The notes under the pieces are model-generated. The model saw only the letters and a program-made list of their open reading frames with translations. It made no database searches and was not told the origin of the DNA. Shown one piece after another: positions 44,686 to 50,270 of a DNA stretch of 50,270 nucleotides. Source of the stretch: Nostoc sp. GT001 (GTDB lineage: Bacteria; Cyanobacteriota; Cyanobacteriia; Cyanobacteriales; Nostocaceae). A program made the translations under genes and the position numbers. The stretch covers positions 2,580,684 through 2,630,953 of the forward strand of contig NZ_JAUDRJ010000003.1 in NCBI RefSeq assembly GCF_030382115.1. The letters are read 5' to 3'. Position 1 is the first letter of the stretch. The number at the start of each line of letters is the position of its first letter.

Positions 44686-45273
44686 ATGAATAGCACAAAG
44701 TTTCTTTTTTTACATAAACAAATTACTAGCTGGCAAAGGTGGTTGTCCAAATGCCTGTTGTTGCTTGTAAGTCTTTTCATTATAAGTATGCAACCTGCAT
44801 CTGCTGGTCTGAATAATGATTTATATGATGGCAACATCTTTGTTGTTTATGCTGGCAATGGTTCATTGGTTCCTCCCAGACAGACACTAGCACAGACTTT
44901 AGCGGAACATAAACCCGTATTTTTGGCTTTTTATCTGGATGATAGTAGCGATTCCAAAAGATATGCCATTTCCATTTCACGGGTACAGGAATTTTATGGT
45001 CGCGTAGCAGAGATTATGCCGATTAATGTAGATACTATCCCCCAGAAAGAGACCTACGACCCAACTGAACCAGGATATTACTATGCTGGAAGCGTTCCTC
45101 AAGTAGTGGTGTTAAATAAGTCAGGTGAAGTAGTTTTGAATAAAAAGGGTCAAGTACCTTTTGAAGATATAGACGATCAATTTCGTATAATCTTTGATTT
45201 ATTACCACGCACTGAAACAGCACAGCTAAAGCGACGAGCCTTTAACGAGTTTAGTAGTGAGTTAGCTAAGTAA
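44686..45273 (+). CDS. Thylakoid photosystem I accumulation factor (thioredoxin-like)
   Basis: A 195-aa protein. A hydrophobic segment (about 22-40, LLLLVSLFIISMQPASA) acts as signal or anchor. A thioredoxin-like fold follows: YAGNGSLVPPRQTLAQTLAEHKPVFLAFYLDDSSDSKRYAISISRVQEFY and YYAGSVPQVVVLNKSGEVVLNKKGQVPFEDID, without a CxxC pair. This matches the family annotated as thylakoid membrane photosystem I accumulation factor. ATG 44686 follows AAGG; the TTG one codon before is less likely. Confidence 0.8.
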   Translation: MNSTKFLFLHKQITSWQRWLSKCLLLLVSLFIISMQPASAGLNNDLYDGNIFVVYAGNGSLVPPRQTLAQTLAEHKPVFLAFYLDDSSDSKRYAISISRVQEFYGRVAEIMPINVDTIPQKETYDPTEPGYYYAGSVPQVVVLNKSGEVVLNKKGQVPFEDIDDQFRIIFDLLPRTETAQLKRRAFNEFSSELAK

Positions 45274-45279
45274 TTTATG

Positions 45280-45309
45280 GGGTAGACCAAATTGGTCTGC
45301 CCTAATTTT
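45280..45309 (+). terminator. Terminator after the photosystem I factor gene
   Basis: GGGTAGACC (45280-45288) pairs with GGTCTGCCC (45294-45302), one G-T pair, and TAATTTTTA follows. Confidence 0.75.
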
Positions 45310-45449
45310 TAGTTATATCTGTTACTACATTGCTGCCGATGTCAAAGCATAATATTGAAATATCTGTATTAACAATTGAGGAAATTAATCCATAGTCTAT
45401 AGTCCGTAATCAATGCCCATTGTCCAATAATTAACTAGAGTGTATTCTG

Positions 45450-46058
45450 ATGTCAAAGGTTTACACCACCCAAGAACTAATTCAAATTTTGGCAGCCGAA
45501 CGCCAAGCTTGCCTCAAAGGAAAACGCTTAAAGTTAGAAATAAAAGTCTCTGGCAATCCTGTAATTGACCAGTTTATCAGCACTGATGGGTTGCAACAGT
45601 TTACTGCCTATCAAGATTTTAAAACTGCAATTCACGAGTATCAGAAAGAAAATCGAGTTTCCGGTATTATTTGGCGAGAAGTGACAGTTAAAGGAAAAAA
45701 CTTGCACTATCCCGAAATAGATACTGAGTTAATTGCCCTCAATGGTGACTTAGAGATATTAAAAGCCGCTAAAAATTCCATCGTAGAATTTTGGTATGAA
45801 GTCACTATAGGAATGGATTTATACTTGAGTTTTAATAATAGTAAACAACACCAACAAATTGTCACATCTGATGTAGAGAGAATTGTTCAAAGAACAGAGT
45901 GGGCAAGTTTGTGCAAGTGGGAAAATTCTAGCTTTTTGGAAATGATTTTGCAGTTAGGATGGGGTAAACCAGAAGAAGCTTATTATAAACGAGGAAGACC
46001 GCGATCGGGTAGTGAATATATTCATGCAGTCAATCCTGGAAATCGCCCTATTGGTTGA
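45450..46058 (+). CDS. Hypothetical protein, 202 aa
   Basis: I do not recognise this protein. It is soluble, with mixed strands and helices: an N-terminal helix YTTQELIQILAAERQACLKG, a middle strand-rich part (VSGIIWREVTVKGKNLHYP, SIVEFWYEVTIGMDLYLSFNN) and a C-terminal basic tail KRGRPRSGSEYIHAVNPGNRPIG. It has no signal peptide and no known catalytic motif. It lies between a photosynthesis gene and a toxin-antitoxin locus and seems to be transcribed alone. Confidence 0.7.
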   Translation: MSKVYTTQELIQILAAERQACLKGKRLKLEIKVSGNPVIDQFISTDGLQQFTAYQDFKTAIHEYQKENRVSGIIWREVTVKGKNLHYPEIDTELIALNGDLEILKAAKNSIVEFWYEVTIGMDLYLSFNNSKQHQQIVTSDVERIVQRTEWASLCKWENSSFLEMILQLGWGKPEEAYYKRGRPRSGSEYIHAVNPGNRPIG

Positions 46059-46195
46059 TTGATGTGTTGGGTAGGAATACTAAAACCTATGACAACATGA
46101 CGGACAGAATTGCTGACATAATTGTGTTTACTTTGCTTTCTCAATAAGGCACTCTATCTGTAACAGAAATTTTACCTGTACAGATAAGTAGTAAC

Positions 46196-46378
46196 ATGAA
46201 AGTACGTGATGTAATCAAGTGACTGGAAGCTGATGGTTGGTATCTTGATAGAACTAAAGGTAGTCATCGACAGTTCAAACATCCTGATAAACCCGGTGTG
46301 GTTACAGTTCCAGGTAAATTGTCTGACGACTTAGCCCCTGGTACTCTCAGTAGTATTTGGAGGCAAGCACAGTTATAA
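46196..46378 (+). pseudogene. hicA: HicA mRNA interferase toxin with premature stop
   Basis: A frame of 61 codons starting MKVRDVIK then TGA at 46220-46222, where homologues have a Leu codon. After it the family sequence continues without break: LEADGWYLDRTKGSHRQFKHPDKPGVVTVPGKLSDDLAPGTLSSIWRQAQL, including the catalytic His in GSHRQF. One base change (TTA to TGA) fits best. With stop read-through or a mis-start the toxin would still be complete. hicB follows 11 bases on. Confidence 0.9.
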
Positions 46379-46389
46379 GGAGAACCGCA

Positions 46390-46614
46390 ATGCAGTATGT
46401 AGTGGTGATTGAAAAGGCTGAAGGTAATTACTCTGCTTATGTTCCTGATTTACCAGGTTGTGTAGCTGTGGGTGAAACTTTAGAAGAAGTCAAGCAAATG
46501 ATTGCAGAAGCTATTGAATTTCATATTGAAGGAATGCTAGAAGATGGTTTACCTATTCCTAAACCTACAAGCATTGCTCATGAGGTTGAAGTTGCAAACT
46601 ACAGCAAAATATAA
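46390..46614 (+). CDS. hicB: HicB antitoxin
   Basis: A 74-aa HicB-type protein: YVVVIEKAEGNYSAYVPDLPGCVAVGETLEEVKQMIAEAIEFHIEGMLEDGLPIPKP is the partial RNase-H fold of the family. ATG 46390 is preceded by AAGGAG; the open frame from 46357 is in the same frame but overlaps hicA. The C-terminal DNA-binding part is short. It should neutralise HicA, whose gene is broken here. Confidence 0.9.
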   Translation: MQYVVVIEKAEGNYSAYVPDLPGCVAVGETLEEVKQMIAEAIEFHIEGMLEDGLPIPKPTSIAHEVEVANYSKI

Positions 46615-46685
46615 TTATAGAAAAATACTAAATTAGCACTAAACAATCCTTCTAGATATTTTGTAAAGTTAGTTTTGAAAGTTTA

Positions 46686-46732
46686 TAGTAAGGACTTTAG
46701 TGCTTAGAAAAAAAGGACTAAAGTCCTTACTA
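46686..46732. terminator. Perfect 16-bp hairpin between convergent hicB and murD
   Basis: TAGTAAGGACTTTAGT (46686-46701) is exactly complementary to ACTAAAGTCCTTACTA (46717-46732); the loop contains seven As. It may be a bidirectional terminator or a repeat; similar GTAAGGACTTTAG sequences are common in Nostoc. Confidence 0.75.
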
Positions 46733-46754
46733 CGAACTTGTTAAGAAACGATGC

Positions 46755-48248
46755 TTATCGACTTTGAACTATTGACTCTTGACTAGAGTTTTCAAGTTCG
46801 GTAAGTTCTACTCCGGCGGGTTTCCAACCTCCTGCCCAAGCAAGGCATAGATGACGGAAGCGATCGCCCCGCACCTCAAAATTCGGGTACTGGTCGAAAC
46901 TTGCACAAGCCGGAGATAGCAACACCACAGGCGCTTGATACTGCTTGGCTAATTCTGCCGACTTGGGAATTGCCCTTTCCATAGTTTCCACAATATGGTA
47001 GTTATGATACCCCACCTCTCGGAGACGTTTGGCAAAGGCGGGTGCAGCAGAACCAATCAATAACACAGCAGCAGCTTTGGTTTGAATTTGTGCTAGCCAG
47101 CCAGTATCATCCCCTGCTTTGGCTTCTCCACCAGCAATTAAAATCGCTGGACTGTTAACGGATGCTAAACCAACTTCAGCCGCATCATAGTTGGTGGCTT
47201 TGCTGTCGTTAATGAAATCAATCCCTTCCCATGTGCAGATATGCTCCAAACGATGGGCAACACCAGGAAATTCCCGAACTGCGCGTGCGATCGCATCACG
47301 ATTAATTCCCGCTAATCTTGCTGTTGCTACCGCCATCAAAAGATTTTGCTGGTTATGTTCTCCCACCATTCGCAAACTAGATACTTTCACAATCGGTTCT
47401 GGTGTCGAGGTTGCAGTCAATTTTTCCACAACCCAGCCGTCTTCGATATAAAAGCCTTTTTCGCTAATCAGAAAATCTTTTCCTCTCACACTTGTCCAAT
47501 AGGCATCAGGCCAAGCACTTAAACCTAGCTGGCTCAAGTAGGCATCATCGCCATTGAATACTTGCAATTCCGACTGACGTAATAACTTGGCTTTGATGTT
47601 GTAATAGTTTTCTAAAGTTTTATGGCGACTGAGATGATCCGGTGTGAAAGTCGTCCAAACCCCGATCCGGGGAGCAAGAGAACTCGAAGATTCTATTTGA
47701 TAGCTGCTAACTTCCGCAATCACCCAATCGAGTGAGGAGTTAGGAGTGAGGAGTGAGGAATTATCAAATGCTTCCCCTACTCCCCCTGCTCCCTGAGATA
47801 GGGCAACTTCACAAGCGGCATAACCAATATTCCCGCAGGCGGGTGCATTTAATTCTGCTGCTTGGAAAATAGCAGCAATTAAAGCTGTGGTAGTAGTTTT
47901 GCCGTTAGTGCCAGTAATTCCTACCCAAGGTAGCGATTGTAAATTTCGCCAAGCGAGTTCCATTTCGCCAATGGTTTCAATACCTAGTTGGCGTGCCTCA
48001 ACTAATACGGGAATATCCCAAGGCACGCCAGGACTAACGACTATTAATTGGGGTAAATTAGCACCATTCAATTCTAGGGATTGTCCTAGTTTCACGGTTA
48101 TTTGCTCGGCAGCGAGTCCTTGTTGTTGTTCTAGGAGGGTTTCGGAGGTGTTGCCATCACTCAGCTCTACCTCCCAACCTTCCCGTTTCAACAATCTCGC
48201 CGCAGCAACACCGGACTTTCCCAATCCAATAACAGTAGCTTTGGACAT
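46755..48248 (-). CDS. murD: UDP-N-acetylmuramoylalanine-D-glutamate ligase
   Basis: A 497-aa Mur ligase, longer than the usual 450 or so. [15 protein letters not shown] (6-20) is the N-terminal fold, [17 protein letters not shown] (near 108-124) the P-loop, and [17 protein letters not shown] the conserved C-terminal-domain motif. It adds D-glutamate to the peptidoglycan precursor. Residues of about 155-177 ([22 protein letters not shown]) come from short DNA repeats inserted in frame at 47731-47802, just before the conserved [13 protein letters not shown]. This explains the extra length. Confidence 0.95.
   Translation of the reverse strand: MSKATVIGLGKSGVAAARLLKREGWEVELSDGNTSETLLEQQQGLAAEQITVKLGQSLELNGANLPQLIVVSPGVPWDIPVLVEARQLGIETIGEMELAWRNLQSLPWVGITGTNGKTTTTALIAAIFQAAELNAPACGNIGYAACEVALSQGAGGVGEAFDNSSLLTPNSSLDWVIAEVSSYQIESSSSLAPRIGVWTTFTPDHLSRHKTLENYYNIKAKLLRQSELQVFNGDDAYLSQLGLSAWPDAYWTSVRGKDFLISEKGFYIEDGWVVEKLTATSTPEPIVKVSSLRMVGEHNQQNLLMAVATARLAGINRDAIARAVREFPGVAHRLEHICTWEGIDFINDSKATNYDAAEVGLASVNSPAILIAGGEAKAGDDTGWLAQIQTKAAAVLLIGSAAPAFAKRLREVGYHNYHIVETMERAIPKSAELAKQYQAPVVLLSPACASFDQYPNFEVRGDRFRHLCLAWAGGWKPAGVELTELENSSQESIVQSR
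47731..47802. repeat. Short tandem repeats inside murD
   Basis: AGTGAGG/AGTTAGG heptamers (47731-47759) followed by CCCCTACTCCCCCTGCTCCC-type units (47772-47795). Both are repeat classes seen between genes elsewhere in the window. The insertion keeps the reading frame. Confidence 0.8.
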
Positions 48249-48332
48249 AGATTGCAGCAGAGTGTCCCTGGTTAAGCACTCCCTATACTAGCGTTTCTTG
48301 GCAAAAATTACACAAGTTTTTGTTGACCTACG

Positions 48333-50270
48333 CTACAGATTTTTGACGATCGCACCGAAGTCAGCTAAAACACGGGCATGATTGCGAACTAGTCCCAGCA
48401 GATGTAACCGATTACGCTTAACTTCTGGATCGGAGTCCATAACTAAAACGCTATCTGGGCCATCAAAGAAGTTACTAACTGCGGGAGCAATTTTTGTGAG
48501 TGCTGCTACTAACAGTTGATAATTTCGCGTTTGCTGTGCTGCTTGAGTTTGCGGCACTGATTCGATTAGTGCATTATACAAAGCGCTTTCAGAGGGCTTT
48601 TGGAATAATTCTTGACGAACTACGGTTGTTGGTTCTAGCTGTTTTGTATCCAAATCACCTTGAGCGGCTAATCGTGTGGAACGGTTAACGGTTTCGTAGA
48701 TGTTATCTAAGGTACTGTCGTTGCGGATTTGTTGTAAGTATAAGGCGCGATCGCGTACATCCAATAAATCTTTTAAAGTCCGTTCTGTGTATTCTGGATC
48801 GTTTTCTCCTAATACTGCATTTACCAAGTCGTAATCAATCTGTTTTTCTTCTTGTAATAAAGTACGGATGCGTTGCAAGAAAAACTCTTGTAATGCTGTG
48901 GTTAATGATGCCCGATCTTTGTGATATTTGGCTGCAAAGTCTGTTGCTATTTGCTTCAATAAATCATCTAAATTTATTGGCAGATTATCAAACCAAACAA
49001 TTTTAACTACAGCATTAGCGGCACGCCGCAAGGCAAAGGGATCGGATGAACCGGAAGGAATTAAACCTAAACCAAAGATACTCACTAAAGTATCTAATCT
49101 ATCTGCCAAACCAACAATTTTACCCGTAAGTGTTTCAGGTAAGATATCACCTACTCCCTTTGGCAAATAATGTTGATAAATTGCCTTTGCTACTTCAGCA
49201 TCTTCACCACTAGCTAAGGCATATTTTTCTCCCATAATGCCTTGCAATTCGGGGAATTCATATACCATTTGTGTCACCAAGTCTGCTTTACATAATAAAG
49301 CAGCACGTTGGATTCTTTGGCTTTGATTTTCAGCTAATTTTAATTGACTGCTAATTTGCTCGGCAATTTTAACTATTCGATCTACCTTGGCACGCACCGA
49401 ACCCAATTCTTCTTGGAAAGTGACTTTTTCTAACTGGGGTAAAAAGCTATCTATTGGCTTAGTTAAATCAGCTTCGTAGAAAAATCTGCCATCAGCTAAT
49501 CTCGCACGAATTACCCTTTCATTCCCGACGGCAACAATATCTGATTTTTTCGGATCTCCGTTAGAAATAGTGATGAAGTTGGGCAATAATTCTTGCTCAA
49601 AACTCCCTGATTTGAATACAGGAAAATAACGTTGATGAGTAACCATTACTTCAGTAATTACCTCAGTTGGTAATTCTAAAAATTCTGGTTCAAATTTACC
49701 AACAACTGCGGAAGGATATTCTACAAGGTTGGTTACTTCCGCTAACAAATCGGGGTAAATTACTGTATACCCGCCTAAATTCTCTGCGACTGCATTTACT
49801 TGCTCTTTAATCAGATTTGACCGTTCTTCTGGGTCAACGGTGACATAAGCAGACTTAAGGGCGGTAACATAATCCGTAGCTTGGGCGATTGTCACAGGTT
49901 CAGGATGTAAGACCCGATGACCTTGAGAAATGCGATCGCTCTGAACCGTTTTAGAACCATTCACTAATTCTAAAGGCAGCACCGTCTCATCTAACAAAGC
50001 TACCAACCAACGAATCGGTCGAGAAAACCTCGCATCCCCATTTCCCCAACGCATCAACCGCTTACCTTCTAAACCCCAAATCCACTGGGGAACAAGTTCT
50101 GTCAAAATTTCCGCCACAGGACGACCGGGAATTCTTTTTTGCACAAATACAAATTCCCCTTTGTCAGTGGGGCGAACTGAGAGCGCATCCAGTTCCACAC
50201 CTTGCTTTTTGGCAAAACCTGCGGCGGCGGCTGTTGGCTGACCATCTTTAAAGGCGGCTTGGGCGGGGGC
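48333..50270 (-). CDS. glyS: Glycyl-tRNA synthetase beta subunit (partial)
   Basis: The frame is open from the window edge (50270) to the stop at 48333; the 5' end lies outside the window. It reads [40 protein letters not shown]..., [22 protein letters not shown] and the family-typical [26 protein letters not shown] and C-terminal [24 protein letters not shown]. The beta subunit holds the anticodon-recognition and HD-type domains of the alpha2beta2 enzyme. The internal GTG at 50198 is not the start. Confidence 0.96.
   Translation of the reverse strand, partial: APAQAAFKDGQPTAAAAGFAKKQGVELDALSVRPTDKGEFVFVQKRIPGRPVAEILTELVPQWIWGLEGKRLMRWGNGDARFSRPIRWLVALLDETVLPLELVNGSKTVQSDRISQGHRVLHPEPVTIAQATDYVTALKSAYVTVDPEERSNLIKEQVNAVAENLGGYTVIYPDLLAEVTNLVEYPSAVVGKFEPEFLELPTEVITEVMVTHQRYFPVFKSGSFEQELLPNFITISNGDPKKSDIVAVGNERVIRARLADGRFFYEADLTKPIDSFLPQLEKVTFQEELGSVRAKVDRIVKIAEQISSQLKLAENQSQRIQRAALLCKADLVTQMVYEFPELQGIMGEKYALASGEDAEVAKAIYQHYLPKGVGDILPETLTGKIVGLADRLDTLVSIFGLGLIPSGSSDPFALRRAANAVVKIVWFDNLPINLDDLLKQIATDFAAKYHKDRASLTTALQEFFLQRIRTLLQEEKQIDYDLVNAVLGENDPEYTERTLKDLLDVRDRALYLQQIRNDSTLDNIYETVNRSTRLAAQGDLDTKQLEPTTVVRQELFQKPSESALYNALIESVPQTQAAQQTRNYQLLVAALTKIAPAVSNFFDGPDSVLVMDSDPEVKRNRLHLLGLVRNHARVLADFGAIVKNL

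Noticed and set aside
50198..50270. Start of glyS at GTG 50198
   Set aside because: The frame is open and family-like up to the window edge, so this GTG is internal.
1..50270. tRNA or rRNA genes
   Set aside because: I found no cloverleaf-like segments with a T-loop motif, and no rRNA signature, in the gene-free regions read by eye.

Overview
The window looks like a filamentous, heterocyst-type cyanobacterial chromosome (Nostoc/Anabaena-like). The evidence is: many HIP1 octamers (GCGATCGC); short tandemly repeated sequences and small dispersed repeats of the Nostoc type; plant-type genes such as ftrC, an ndhD subunit, a CBS-CP12 fusion and a thylakoid photosystem I accumulation factor; and the typical neighbour pair of a glycine-rich RRM protein and rpsU.

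Layout: 0.7-1.5 kb, RNA-binding protein and rpsU. 1.7-3.4 kb, Ser/Thr kinase with a frameshifted membrane tail. 3.9-4.5 kb, broken pentapeptide protein. 4.6-6.9 kb, M20 amidohydrolase convergent with a hemerythrin protein. 7.2-10.1 kb, kinase plus receptor-type binding protein. 10.6-12.4 kb, typA. 12.65-15.9 kb, a conflict-gene island: EACC1-like protein, caspase-like protease (frameshifted), BrnT/BrnA, and DUF2281/PIN, with three copies of a leader repeat. 16.2-21.2 kb, DUF58, ftrC-DUF309, and an lptA-lptB-lptF set. 21.4-25.1 kb, CBS-CP12, CPBP protease, DUF3326, a 59-aa protein and a 2Fe-2S ferredoxin. 25.8-30.3 kb, DUF4351 protein, acnB, DUF29. 30.4-34.8 kb, an accessory patch: NucS-like nuclease, intact IS4-like element, DUF559 protein, dead ISAs1 element and toxin-antitoxin remnants. 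35.3-37.8 kb, frameshifted ndhD and an F420-reductase-like protein. 38.0-41.9 kb, a 154-bp tandem repeat, two related secreted proteins and an RTX protein between inverted repeats. 42.1-50.3 kb, cell-wall genes gatD-murT and murD, a photosystem I factor, a broken hicA with intact hicB, and the beta subunit of glycyl-tRNA synthetase running off the window end.

Functional links: murT/gatD and murD act on peptidoglycan precursors; lptA/B/F transport lipopolysaccharide; ftrC, ferredoxin, CBS-CP12 and ndhD belong to photosynthetic redox and electron flow. The conflict genes (caspase/EACC1, four toxin-antitoxin loci, two nuclease-like genes, two insertion sequences) cluster at 12.6-15.9, 30.4-34.8 and 46.2-46.6 kb.

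The main observations are: single-base frameshifts in four genes and a nonsense codon in hicA; repeats inserted in frame inside murT and murD; a triplicated toxin-antitoxin leader that carries a 13-codon reading frame and brackets brnTA; the two insertion sequences with readable ends; and the EACC1-caspase pair with a zinc-ribbon tail. None of this proves a wholly new system. The leader triplication and the EACC1-caspase-zinc ribbon locus are the best candidates.
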